Part shown: positions 23,505-34,670 of the stretch, one piece after another
How the letters are laid out: every line of letters begins with the position of its first letter
Numbering within the stretch: the stretch's first letter is position 1
Source of the DNA: Inia geoffrensis
Lineage: Eukaryota; Chordata; Mammalia; Artiodactyla; Iniidae
Direction: 5' to 3'
Length of the DNA stretch: 64,000 bases
NCBI GenBank assembly: GCA_036417435.1
Contig: CM070899.1
Location: forward strand, 169,351,494-169,415,493
Notes under the pieces: generated by a model
What the model was told of the DNA's origin: nothing
The model's database searches: none
What the model saw: the letters and a program-made list of their open reading frames with translations, nothing else
Program-made: the position numbers and the translations under genes

Positions 23505-23914
23505 AAATAAATTTATTTATTTATTTTTGGTTGCGTTGGGTCTTCGTTGCTGCGTGTGGGCTTTCTCTAGTTGCGGTGAGTGGGGGTTAATCTTTGTTGC
23601 GGTGTGTGGGCTTCTCATTGTGGTGGCTTCTCTTGTTGCAGATCACGGGCTCTAGGCGCACGAGCTTCAGTAGTTGTGGCTCGCGGGACTCTAGAGCGCA
23701 GGCTCAGAGTTGTGGCACATGGGCTTAGTTGCTCCGTGGCATGTGGGATCTTCTCAGACCATGGCTTGTACCCATATCCCCTACATTGGCAGGCGGATTC
23801 TTTTTTTTGTTTTCTGAGAAACACGTACATTTACTGAATGGAAAACAAGCCTCTTCGTAGAGCCCAAAAGCCTTGGCAGGCGAATTCTTAACCACTGCGC
23901 CACCAGGGAAGTCC
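23505..23914 (-). mobile_element. CHR-type SINE (long form) inside L1, itself interrupted
   Basis: Body starts AATTTATTTATTTATTTTTG and GGTTGCGTTGGGTCTTCGTT, and ends GCGCCACCAGGGAAGTCC at 23914. Within it a 70-bp foreign segment plus a duplicated 17-mer lie at 23803-23889, so the element is about 87 bases longer than usual. Confidence 0.92.
23803..23872 (-). mobile_element. Seventy-base retroposed insert within a SINE
   Basis: The segment begins with a T-run (A-tail on the minus strand) and is bounded by copies of the SINE's TTGGCAGGCGGATTCTT (23786-23802, 23873-23889, one mismatch). This is the signature of L1-mediated retroposition. On the minus strand it reads from GGCTTTTGGGCTCTACGAAG to an A-tail. 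I could not identify the source RNA. Confidence 0.8.
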
Positions 23915-24595
23915 TATAAAATGTCTTCTTTATCTATTCATCTGTCGATGGACATTTAGTTTTTTTCCCTATCTTGGCTATTGTAAATAGTGCTGCAGTG
24001 AACACTGGGGTGCATGTATCTTTTCGAATTACAGTTTTGTCTGGATATATGCCCAGGAGTGGGATTGCTGGATCATATGGCAACTCTATTTTTAGTTTTT
24101 TGAGGAACCTCCATACTGTTTTTATAGTGGCTGCACAAATTTACATCCCCACCAACAGTGTAGGAGGGTTCTTTCTTCTCCACACCCTCTCCAGCATTTG
24201 TGATTTGTAGACATTTTAATGATGACCATTCTGACCTGTGTGAGGTGGTACCTCATTGTACTGATAGTTTTGATTTGCATTTCTCTAACAATTAGCGATG
24301 ATGAGCATATTTTCCTGGGCCTATTTGGAAGACATTTCTTAAGATTGATTCCTCTCCTTTTTCAACATTATTAGACTGTTATATTTTTAAAATGTTTGTG
24401 GTTCAAATTACCGAAAAGGAAGAAAGATCATCTTACAATTAGGCTCCCATCTTTTGATAATTACTCTTCTTTACAGGAAAAGATTTTTTTTAAAAGATTT
24501 GGGGTTTTGGAGAAAATCAACTTTATGGGCAATTTTTGGAGGCCATTGTGGTTGGTTGTGTAGGTCTGGCTTTGTTAATATGAAACAGTATATTT

Positions 24596-25170
24596 ATTGA
24601 CTAAGTGCCCTCAAATTTTGTAAATGCATTTATGTGTATCATCCAATGTACCTCCTTCGGTTGTTTGGAATATAACATTAAGTTTAAATATAAATTGATG
24701 AGATTCTACTTCAGTGTCTGTTGTAGCTCCTGTTCTGGGTAGAAAATCAGGGGAGGTAGGGGAGGTACCATTTTTGTTTAGGCCTGGTTCCCCATAGAAG
24801 AGGAAACACATTGACTACTTTCAGCGTCCTCAATTTTATTTAGTTTTTTGGCTGTGCCACATGGCTTATGGGATCTTATTTCCCCGATCAGGGAATGAAC
24901 CCGGGCCCCTGCAGTGAAAATGCTGAGTCCTGACCACTGGACCACCAGGGAATTCCCTTTTTTTTTTTTTTTTTCTTGTTTTCAGTGTCCTCAATTTTAT
25001 AAATGCACCGGTGCATATTGCCAAATGCACTTTGCTAAGTTAGGAATAGACTCTTAATTCTAACATGAACTGACAAGATTGTGTTGCAATGTCAGTTGTA
25101 GCAGAAGCAAGATTCAGGTCTGGGAGAATGTTGGGAAAGGTCCCACCCTTGTTTCAGGTCTAAGGTAGGA
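24596..25170 (+). repeat. Diverged tandem duplication (about 214-bp unit, two copies)
   Basis: Copy A starts at 24596 (ATTGACTAAGTGCCCTCAAA) and copy B at 24810 (ATTGACTACTTTCAGCGTC). Both continue with a TTTTRTAAATGCA block, a GGAATA-TAA stretch, a TGT(C)TGTTGTAGC-like block and CTTGTTT-AGGYCT. Copy B is split by the SINE at 24840. Several substitutions and small gaps imply an old event. Confidence 0.7.
24840..24980 (-). mobile_element. Short tRNA-like SINE with a T-run on its 5' side
   Basis: TTGGCTGTGCCACATGGCTT to GGACCACCAGGGAATTCCC is the reversed body. A 20-bp duplication TTCAGCGTCCTCAATTTTAT (24820-24839; one mismatch at 24981-25000) flanks the whole unit. Oddly, a run of about 18 T follows the head (24957-24974), where no tail belongs. 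Confidence 0.88.
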
Positions 25171-25235
25171 AGATAAAGGTTATGTCCACCAGGTAAAGAT
25201 CCAGGAGGTTGTGTTCATTTAAGAGTCCCTTGAGG

Positions 25236-25440
25236 GCTTCCCTGGTGGCGCAGTGGTTGAGAGTCCGCCTGCCGATGCAGGGGACATGGGTTCGTGCCCC
25301 GGTCTGGGAAGATCCCACATGCCACCGAGTGACTGGGCCCGTGAGCCATGGCCGCTGAGCCTACGCGTCTGGAGCCTGTGCTCCGCAACGGGAGAGGCCA
25401 CAACAGTGAGAGGCCCGCGTACCGGGAAAGAAAAAAAAAA
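25236..25440 (+). mobile_element. CHR-type SINE (short form)
   Basis: GGCTTCCCTGGTGGCGCAGT head, GGTTCGTGCCCCGGTCTGGG B-box region, A-rich tail. A perfect 12-bp duplication AGTCCCTTGAGG flanks it (25224-25235, 25441-25452). Confidence 0.95.
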
Positions 25441-25699
25441 AGTCCCTTGAGGTTTGAAAAAAAAAGAAACTTAAAAAACAAAACAAGATACATTTCTGGA
25501 TTTAGCAGTCACTTGATTATCCTATTTTGTTTTTAAACAACTATCATTCTCCTCTCTTTCTTTATGGAAAAAATGTTTACATGGTGGGGGAAATCTCTCA
25601 CTTTTGCCTGCTCAACATCCATCCCTCCCCCTTCAGTAACAGCTTCTCAGTGTTTGTCTGATGCCTTTTATTTGAGTAACACTTTGATGGAGGGACTAT

Positions 25700-25942
25700 A
25701 CTACCACAGTTAAGGGCAGGGCTCTGGAGCCAGGCTGCTTGGGTTTTATTCACTCATGCTGTGTGCCCTGGGGTGTGTTTCTTAACCTTTCCAAATCTTG
25801 GTCTCCTCCACTACAAAATAGGAATAGTGATATTACCTACTTCATAGAATTGATGCAAGGATTAATGAATAAATATGGTAAAGCACTTGGAACAGGGTCT
25901 AATGCATTATATGAACTAAATAAGTATTATCTATTATTATGA
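25700..25942 (+). repeat. MIR SINE
   Basis: Nearly complete sense MIR: AAGGGCAGGGCTCTGGAGCC, AGGCTGCTTGGGTT, then CTACAAAATAGGAATAGTGA, TACCTACTTCATAGAATTG and AAAGCACTTGGAACAGG. One of the best preserved MIR copies here. Confidence 0.85.
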
Positions 25943-26222
25943 AATTCTTACATAAAAATTAATTTCTTCAGGGACTTTATAAACATATCCTGTATCATTG
26001 GATGCGGCTATGGAAGTCTATGAAAGGCTGATATTTATTATTTCCCATTACATGTAACTTGATTTTTTTGTTTGTTTGTTTGAGAAAACCAAAGGACTGT
26101 TTCTTTGGAGGTAAGTAGTTTTACTAGGACATGTCTTGATATTGATCATCCATATATTTTCTGATACCTGATGTGCCCCTTCAATCTGTAGATTAAGTTC
26201 TTCATTTCTGGAAAGTTTTCTT

Positions 26223-26351
26223 CTTCTTCTTTTTTTTTTTTTTTGCCACACTGTGTGGCTTGTGGGATCTTAGTTCCCCAACCAGGGATTGAACCTGGGC
26301 CCCTGGCAGTGAAAGCTCTGAGTCCTAACCACTGGACCACCAGGGAATTCC
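26223..26351 (-). mobile_element. Short tRNA-like SINE
   Basis: T-tail, GCCACACTGTGTGGCTTGTG body, GGACCACCAGGGAATTCC end. Duplication CTGGAAAGTTTTCTT / CTGGAAAATTTTCTT (26208-26222, 26352-26366). Confidence 0.92.
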
Positions 26352-26748
26352 CTGGAAAATTTTCTTGAATAACATCTTTAAATATTTTTTGTTCCATTAT
26401 TTCAGTCTCTTCAGAAGGGATACCATTTATGAATATATCGAACTTCATGTTTCATGTAATTTTCTAGGTAACCTTTACTCATTTCCATTTTATTTTCCCA
26501 CTATTCTTGATTTGTTTTCTATATCCCTTAAAAAGTTTTTATAAATTTTCCTTGTGCCTTTTCCAATGTAGTCTTTATACCTATGGTGATTTCATTTTGT
26601 TTCCTGATTCTTTCCTGAGCTCTCCAGCTCATGTTTTAAGTCCTGTTGTTGTCTTGCCCTATCTTCCCTGAGCAAGTTCTTGTCTTATACAATTTTTCAA
26701 AATAAGTTTTGATACTTTGAACACAAATTTTATCTATTCTATAGCAGA

Positions 26749-26976
26749 GTTTTGTTTTTTTGGTTTTTTCTTTTTTTTTTTTTTGCGGTACGCGGGGCTC
26801 TCACTGCTGTGGCCTCTCCCGTTGCGGAGCACAGGCTCCGGACGCGCAGGCTCAGCGGCCATGGCTCACGGGCCCAGCCGCTCCGCAGCATGTGGGTTCT
26901 TCCTGGACCAGGGCACAAACCTGTGTCCCCTGCATCAGCAGGCGGACTCTCAACCACTGCACCACCAGGGAAGCCC
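26749..26976 (-). mobile_element. CHR-type SINE (short form)
   Basis: Interrupted T-tail, then GCGGTACGCGGGGCTCTCAC to GCACCACCAGGGAAGCCC. The duplication is unclear because both flanks are T-rich. Confidence 0.92.
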
Positions 26977-27404
26977 CAGATTTTTTTTCTTGTGTTGAAT
27001 CTTCACTTCTATTGTTCTTCCTACTTCTTCACTCTCTCTTTTTAAATTGGAGAAATTTTGTAAAGATTTTGTGCTTGTTCTACCTTGATTTTTCATGTAA
27101 ACTAGATGAGTTCCTCTACGAAGAGCTATTTGTAAGGGGTTCATGGTAAAGAGTGAGACTTAGACATCTTCCAGGGTAGCTGGAATTTTCTTTGAATCAT
27201 GCTCAGGTTCTTTATAACCCAGGTTTTTGACTAAAGGCTGTTTTGTCTTTACCTCTTTGAATAGAGATCTGAAACAAAAACACTGAGTCCTTCTTCTTGA
27301 CCCTGCCTCCCTGCCAGGCTGCTTTTTTTTGCAATGGTGGCAATTATGTGTGATTCCTCATTCAGCTTTGATTTTTCTAGGTGTCGTTGTGTACACAGTC
27401 AACA

Positions 27405-27705
27405 ACTTACGCTGATCATCAGCACTGTGGGCAGACCTCATTTTATTGTACTTCGCAGATATTGAGTTTTTAACAAATTGAAGGTTTGTGGCAACCCTGT
27501 GTCGAGCAAGTCTATTGGCATCATTTTTTTTTAATGAAGGTCCGTACATTTTTTTTAGACATACGGTATTGCACACTTAATAGGCTACAGGATAGTGTAA
27601 ACATAACTTTTACATGCAATGGGAAACCAAAAAACTTGTGAGACTCACTTTATTGCGATGGTCTGGAACCAAACCTGCGGTATCTCTGAGGTGTGCCTTG
27701 CTAGG
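27405..27705 (-). mobile_element. Tigger-like DNA transposon remnant (non-autonomous)
   Basis: CCTCATTTTATTGTACTTCG at one end and CTTTATTGCGATGGTCTGGA, ACCTGCGGTATCTCTGAGG at the other are the terminal parts of a Tigger-type mariner element. The internal transposase is missing, so it was a short deleted copy. Diverged, hence old. Confidence 0.75.
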
Positions 27706-27855
27706 AAATATGGCCTAGTAACTCTCTTTAACTATTTCTAGGAACTACATACACAATTTAAGATAACCAAACTTTCACAGGGTTTGTGAGAAGAGGCCTC
27801 TAGCATCAGAGTGTTGTCACACAATCCATTTGATGGAAAGGATGATGCCCAACTT

Positions 27856-27973
27856 TTTATTTTTTGGCTGTGCAGCGTGGCATTCAGGATCTTAGCTCCC
27901 CAACTAGGGATCCAACCCACACCCCCTGCAGTGGAAGTGCAGTGTCTTTACCACTGGACTGCCAGGGAAGTCC
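27856..27973 (-). mobile_element. Short tRNA-like SINE, older
   Basis: TTTTGGCTGTGCAGCGTGGC to GGACTGCCAGGGAAGTCC. Imperfect duplication TGATGCCCAACTT / TGATGCTCATCTT (27843-27855, 27974-27986). More diverged than other copies. Confidence 0.85.
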
Positions 27974-27989
27974 TGATGCTCATCTTCTA

Positions 27990-30300
27990 ATAATGAAACA
28001 TTTTTCCCTGCAATATTTCTGGCTGAGATTTAAATAAGTTTTTCGTGTGGAGTGTAGCTACATGAAGTCACCTAATAAAACATTTTTGATTAATACATTT
28101 TTAGACCAAAGAGTTCTTAAGTTTTCAAAGAGTAATGATATTCTGGATAAGCTTTTCATCATATGAAAAAAACCCACTGATTTACAAATCCTAAAATCAT
28201 TGAGTTTACATACCACTCTCCCTCCTACAACCTGAGTTTTCTAGGCGCAGGGAGGTAAAGCGTCTTTAACACAAACTTGGCAACAGACTTGGGACTTGAG
28301 CCTAGTTTCCTGGATTTCTAGTTCTTTCTACCACCCCAGCTTGCCTTCCTGGTTTATCACTTTAGGTACTAAAGGCTGAATAGAGGTAATTTAGAAATTT
28401 TCAATTATTATAATCTATGCATTTGCTTTAGATAGTATATATTTCCCCCACACCACCTGCCCAGCTCTGAACCTGGGCCACACAAACCTGACCTACTGGC
28501 AGGACTGTTGGCTGGAAAAGAGTTTGATGGGCATAAAATTAGTAAGTCTTTAATGATGGGTTATTAAACAACTTGTTCTTTGGGTTCTTTAATAAAAAAA
28601 AATTAAAGGCTTTAAAGGAAATATAAAGACTTGGGACCTAAACTTTAGTAATCTGGAATATCTGGCAGAGCTTTCTGGAGTGGAATTGTTAGGGAACAGA
28701 CAGCTTTTGACCGATAGGTAATAACTAATTGACAATGGAGTTGGGGTGGGAAGAAGAGAGTGGCAGCCACCACCGCTAGAAGAACACGGCAGCTGGAGGA
28801 AATGGTCTGTTACTGGAGAACAGTCCAAGCAAGAGTCCTCAAGCAAACAGAATTAAGCCCTTAACAGGCTACGGTTTAACCATTCTTCGGGAATGATGGT
28901 TTTGTTTTCTATTGCAGTTTCCAAGGTCAAGATCTCTTACTTTATATGGTGTCCAGTAAGGGAGGAATGACCGTGCTAAAGCCAGACTGAATTGTCTTTG
29001 ACATTTCCACCTCCTTCTTTGGGTCATGGGATCCATTCTTTTGGGCTTGGCCTCTTCAACTCCCGATTAGTTTGAGTCTTTTCTCTAGGACCTAGTCCAG
29101 CTGAGGATAACTTGATAATGCTCTGAATGAACATCATTATGGAAAATTTGGAAGAGAAAGAAAATTCCCCATTACAGTTCCAACCGTACAAAACTACTTT
29201 AGCATCACCACTTGTTTATTTCCGGGGACAAAAGCTGAGACTGAGAATTGTTATCATGAGCTCCGGTGTTTGATCCATAGGCAAGGAGCAAGGGTGAAAT
29301 AGAGAGGAAAGAACGGGATAAGAAGAAGGAGTGGAAGGAAGGGAAAGGGGAAAAAAGATGAGCAGATGCATATGGCAGGCATGGGAGTGTCCACTGGGAT
29401 CTTAGTCACACCTGGTTCCTACTCTTCATATTGCCTAACCTTTGACCCCAATAAACGATAGTATAGTTCTTCAAAAAAATTTTTTTTAATTGAAGTATAG
29501 TTGATTTACAATGCTGTGCAAATGTATTTCTTCTTGAAGTGGTGCTGTTTGCTTTTGGTGACGTGCCCCAACTTTGAGAGAGGTTCCCTAGTCATCCATC
29601 TTGGAAGTTGGGTTTGTCAATTTAGTCAGTTTCTAACAGCCAAATCCCCCATTTGCTCTCCTCAGCCTAGAGAGCCTTAAGCTAACAGCCCCTGAAAGGC
29701 GGAATCCAGCACGCAGATGTGGAGGAATGAGCAGGCCAGATTATCTTTCCACCTCCTTGGGGTCAGGGAAAAAAGGTGGAGGGCGGCAGGGTGCAGTGTG
29801 GGGTGGGTACAGACGGCTTCTGGGAGAGCAGTCGGCCTGCATCCAGCCTGTCAGAACGAGGAAGAAGGTGCTGGGTAAGTTTCCTCTTCAGGGAGTAGAA
29901 TATTTTTTTCCCCCTTTTACAGTGAAATTGGAACAGTCCTGGGAAAATGGGACAGGTGTCACCAATCAAGACACGGGGCTGTTTACCCAACTCAGCCGAG
30001 GGGCCCTCAGGGAGAGAGAGTCTTGATACGAGGAAAACTACAATTTTTCGAAACACGAGGTAGTCCCTGCAGGTTGGGAATGGGCGTCTGTACGTGGATC
30101 GCCCTCTGACAGGTGGACACGGGAGAGGGATGGGCAGTCAGAATGCGCCTCCGAAATGGGAGGCCAGAGGGAACTCTGGGTGCGTTTGTCCAATCTGTTA
30201 GAAAGGCTATTTCCAGGTACCTTCCCTGGCACAGCGTGCCCTACTAAACCCACTGCGGCTGGGCTGAGGAGGGGCGGCCCCCCTGGCGAAGAGAGTGTGG
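27990..30300. other. Single-copy promoter flank
   Basis: Nothing but a 45-base L1 scrap (29476-29520) was recognised. It has no persuasive ORF. The stretch grades from AT-rich at 28 kb to GC-rich approaching the CpG island. Confidence 0.6.
29476..29520 (-). mobile_element. Tiny L1 3' UTR fragment
   Basis: TTTTTTTAATTGAAGTATAG then TTGATTTACAATGCTGTG is the reversed extreme 3' end of L1. It is only about 45 bases long, with a weak TTCTTC-type duplication on both sides. Confidence 0.6.
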
Positions 30301-30774
30301 GGCAGAGGTTCACTTTCCTCTAAGTCTCTGGGTTTCGGCCGGCGAAGAGAGGGAGAAACCAGGAGGGGCCGAGCTGAAGCGAAGGCCGCTCCAGCCCTGG
30401 GGCCGAAGCAGCCTGGGAGGCGCACAGAGCCCGGCCCTGAATCCACCCGCCGCTCGGCCGCCAGATAACCCTGGGAGTTCAGCTCCCAGAGAAAACGAGG
30501 CAGCGCCTGGCACGTCTTGCGCGTCCCCGGCCGCGAGGCCCCCTCCCCCAGCCATAATTGGACACTGGCGCCGATTTTGGTGCAATGCGAATTAGCTCCA
30601 GTCGCCCAGTCGGGAGGGCCAGGCAGGCTCGGGGAGCGCCAGCCGCTGGCGGGCGCCGCGCGGCCCGAGTCAACGCCCACCTCCGCCAGCATCCCCGCGG
30701 CCGCCGCCTCCCGTCGCCATAACAACCAGCCCCCGCGTTCGACCCCGCGCAGCGCCCGGACGCCCGGGGAGGAC

Positions 30775-30840
30775 GCCCCCGCCCTCGGCGCCCGGCATCC
30801 GGGTGGCCTCGCGCCCCCGCCCTCGCCCTCGCCCCCGCCC
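30775..30840 (-). promoter_or_regulatory. Three Sp1/KLF-type GC boxes
   Basis: The 10-mer GCCCCCGCCC occurs three times, at 30775-30784, 30813-30822 and 30831-30840. It is the reverse complement of a GGGCGGGGC-like GC box. The cluster is inside the CpG island about 770-830 bases upstream of the CAMK1D ATG. Binding is inferred from the motif only. Confidence 0.5.
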
Positions 30841-30933
30841 TGCAGCGTCCTAGCGCAGCGCAGAGGCGCCCTCTCCCGCAGCCGGAGAGGAAAGCCCTCG
30901 CGCCCCCGAGACTTGACTTTGCGGAATTAATAA

Positions 30934-31703
<770 letters not shown>

Positions 31704-33710
31704 GGGGACCGGGGAGTAGAGGGTGGAGACGGCAGCGGCCGCGGGTGCAGAGGTGGCTCCCGCTGCCACCGCCGCCGCCACCGCGGTAGGAACCGGCGGG
31801 TCGCCGCGTCCTCATTGTCCAGTTCTCGGCTCTGCGTGCCCCCTGCGTGCCGGCCGCGTGGGTCGCCCGGCGGGCCCGGGTGGGAGCCGCTCCTGGGCGG
31901 GTGAGGCTGTGGACTTTCGGGGTCAGTCGCAGGCGGGCGACTTTTCACTTCCCTGACACCGCCGCCCTCTCGACTTCTCCCCACGCGTGACTGTGGGCTG
32001 AGCATGGTGGATATTCCTGTTTACTGGCTGCGTGCGTCTACTCACCGTGTGCATGGGTGCACCGTGTCCGCGAGAGACGTGGTCACGAGAAACTCGAGCT
32101 CCAGGCATTCCCATTTCTGTCCTTCCGTTATGTATTCTTATAGAATTGACATCTTCACATACTAGGTGTAGGCAAGACTTTGGATGACCTCGCGATTAAG
32201 GAAGGGAGGAATTTCGCAGTGTTCAGGGTCACGTGTGGGCAGAGCCTTACCTGAGCGTCTGTCCATTTCACCAGGCTCGGCAGCATACGCTGGGGTGCGG
32301 GTCGCCAAGGGAGGGTCTGCGAGGGTCGCTGTACCGGTGGTTTCTCTCTAGGGCTGTGTGTAGTCCGAGGCTGGTGGCGGAGTAACCAGAAGTCCATGGC
32401 AGGAAGGCTCCGAGCATGTGCTGCTCCATTCAGCTGCTGTTCCCTTTCTGCCCAGGAGTTGGTTTTTGTTTGTTTTGTTGTGGAGTGCCTCAGAATAGGT
32501 AGGGAGGCTGATAGTGAAAGAGAATCGGTCACTGCTGGAAGAGTCTGAAATTGGAGTTATTTTCTCCCCTCATGTGATCGGTATCTGTCAGCATATACAT
32601 TCATACACATATGTGCTGTATGAACCGAACGTTTTGCAGGGGTTCATGGAGGTGTTAATTAGGCTGGGAAGAGATAGAGGAGGTGTTTCATAAGAGAAAT
32701 CAGTGTGCTCTTCTCTCCTGTCTTCCTTAAACCCCCTTTACTTGTTATTGTGGTTGGTTTGCTTTTCCAGGACCACATTTTCAAACCCAGATTGTTTTCT
32801 GTCCCATACTCAGGGTCCACTGAGTTGTTTGGTCATTTTCCCTCCCCCAGCCCCGTATCTGCAGTGGTCCCACAGAGCCCAAGTTGTGAAGGTAGCATCC
32901 CTGCCATGCTTCTGATCCTGGCACACTTGCCGAGGATGAGAATAGGGTCTCCCAGCGGTTGTGCTCGCTTCAGGAACACAGTCTACCTGTGGGTGTAGAC
33001 TTTCTATCTGTTGGAAAGAAAACAGAAAGGACTTAGCCTTTTCATAGAGAGGGGCTTGGGACTGCCTCTTAGCATGGCCTGTTATGGGGTGAGGTTTTGT
33101 CCGTAACTTTAGAAAATTATCGTTGAGGCTTATTTGGGTTTGGGGTAGTGACTCTGAGATGCTTAAGTTGCCGAGAAGGAAGAAGCATGTGCTTGCTGGT
33201 CATCCTGAGACCGATCGCCTTAGATGAGGGGATGGGAGAGAGTGGAGTCCCGTCGTGAGAGAATGTGTTCCTTTGCCAGGCGCATCTCCACCGGAGCCCC
33301 TCGAGCTGGTCCCTCTGCCTGCAGCCTCCAAGCAGACGGATGCAGCTCCCCTGACTGCCTCCTGCTCCCCGGAGAGCCGGGTAGCTGCCCCTCTGCCGTG
33401 GCTGGGCTGCTCAGCCCCATGAGCTGTGGCTTCATTGAGTGGCTCCTGCTGTGGCAGGTGCTGTTTGGGTATGACTGCTGGTGGTTCCACCTCTGGGCAG
33501 GATGGGGACTTGACTCATGGTGAAGGAGAGACCGTACAGCTCTTGTAGAACAACCTCTTGGATTCTGGCCACATTCCCCGTGAACCTGGGGATGGGTCTC
33601 TGTTAGGGTTCCAAAGCTTTGCCTTCTGTCTTGGAAAGAATTCTTTGAAAAGAAGATTCCCACTATGGTCTCAGGGGTTCTAGAAGAGTGAAACACAAAC
33701 AATAAAATGA
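31704..33710. other. Single-copy start of CAMK1D intron 1
   Basis: The first 250 bases remain GC-rich, then composition drops. No repeat family or exon was recognised. First-intron sequence this close to a CpG island often holds regulatory elements, but nothing specific is claimed. Confidence 0.55.
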
Positions 33711-33727
33711 TCAAAATGTTTTCACTC

Positions 33728-34401
33728 TGACCCAGCAATCCCAGTACTGGGCATATACCCTGAGAAAACCATAATTCAAAAAGAGTCATGTACCACAATG
33801 TTCATTGCAGCGCTACTTACAATAGCCAGGAGGTGGAAGCAACTTAAGTGTCCATCATCGGATGAATGGATAAAGAAGATGTGGCACATATATACAATGG
33901 AATATTACTCAGCCATAAAAAGAAACGAAATTGAGCTATTTGTAGTGAGGTGGATGGACCTAGAGTCTGTCATACAGAGTGAAGTAAGTCAGAAAGAGAA
34001 AGACAAATACCGTATGCTAACACATATATATGGAATTTAAGAAAAAAAAATGTTATGAAGAGCCTGAGGTAAGACAGGAATAAAGACACAGACCTACTAG
34101 AGAATGGACTTGAGGATATGGGGAGGGGGAAGGGTAAGCTGTGACAAAGTGAGAGAGAGGCATGGACATGTATACACTACCAAACGTAAAATAGCTAGTG
34201 GGAAGCAGCCGCATAGCACAGGGAGATCAGCTCGGTGCTTTGTGACCGCCTGGAGGGGTGGGATAGGGAGGGCGGGAGGGAGGGAGACGCAAGAGGGAAG
34301 AGATATGGGAACATATGTATATGTATAACTGATTCACTTTGTTATAAAGCAGAAACCAACACACCATTGTAAAGCAATTATACACCAATAAAGATGTAAA
34401 A
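33728..34401 (+). mobile_element. L1 3' end in sense orientation in CAMK1D intron 1
   Basis: Starts in the ORF2 C-terminal region (ACCCAGCAATCCCAGTACTG) and runs to CAATTATACACCAATAAAG and an A-tail. A perfect 15-bp duplication AAAATGTTTTCACTC (33713-33727, 34402-34416) flanks it. An AATAAA signal lies at 34387-34392. The 33798-34040 open frame is the intact ORF2 C-terminus, not a host gene. Confidence 0.95.
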
Positions 34402-34444
34402 AAAATGTTTTCACTCAATAGCATGATAATAATAATAGTAGTAG

Positions 34445-34670
34445 TAGTAAATGTAGGTGACTTTATTAAATGAATACCAGGAACCAGTTGTTATTCTAAG
34501 TGCCTTAGGTATAGTAACTCATTTTACTCTCATGTTAACCTGATGAAGTGGGTATTTACTTTTATCCCCACTTGGCAGTTGGAAAAACTGAGGCAACAGA
34601 GAAATTATGTGACCTGCCAAACCGGAGCTACTTATTAAGTGGAGCTGATATCCGAATCTAGGCAGAACAA
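34445..34670 (-). repeat. MIR SINE, minus orientation
   Basis: Antisense MIR marks in order: TTATTCTAAGTGCCTTAGG, ACTCATTTTACTCTCATG, TTTATCCCCACTTGGCAG, AAAACTGAGGCAACAGAG, then CCGAATCTAGGCAGAAC. Confidence 0.75.

Larger units (their letters stand above)
22985..24326 (-). mobile_element. L1 3' end (ORF2 C-terminus and 3' UTR) with nested SINE
   Basis: A reversed L1 3' UTR (TATTGACGTATAGTTGATTT) is followed by the reversed ORF2 C-terminal coding region (GGCTGAGCAGTATTCCATTG; TGGATATATGCCCAGGAGTG). A near-perfect 14-bp duplication GGAAGATATTTCTT / GGAAGACATTTCTT (22971-22984, 24327-24340) bounds it. A GT run sits at 23449-23479. Confidence 0.9.
26060..27150 (-). mobile_element. Ancient L1/HAL1-like ORF1 region, two SINEs inside
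   Basis: The T-rich text (GACATGTCTTGATATTGATC, AGTTCTTCATTTCTGG, AATATTTTTTGTTCCATTAT, CAGTCTCTTCAGAAGGG) resembles an antisense ORF1 of old L1 or HAL1. The assignment rests on phrase order and is tentative. Confidence 0.4.
1..30300. other. 5' flank / intergenic region upstream of CAMK1D
   Basis: No exon of a recognisable gene was seen on either strand. Open frames are short and most coincide with SINE, L1 or low-complexity sequence. In human the upstream neighbour is CDC123, which is considerably further away (established knowledge), so an intergenic assignment is expected. Single-copy stretches with nothing identifiable include about 1-640, 3250-4680, 4830-5470, 7010-7660 and 8640-9610. 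Confidence 0.75.

Noticed and set aside
33798..34040. Intact 80-codon frame as a novel small protein
   Set aside because: It is the L1 ORF2 C-terminus; the same sequence appears at 15721-16089 and reversed at 38104-38612.
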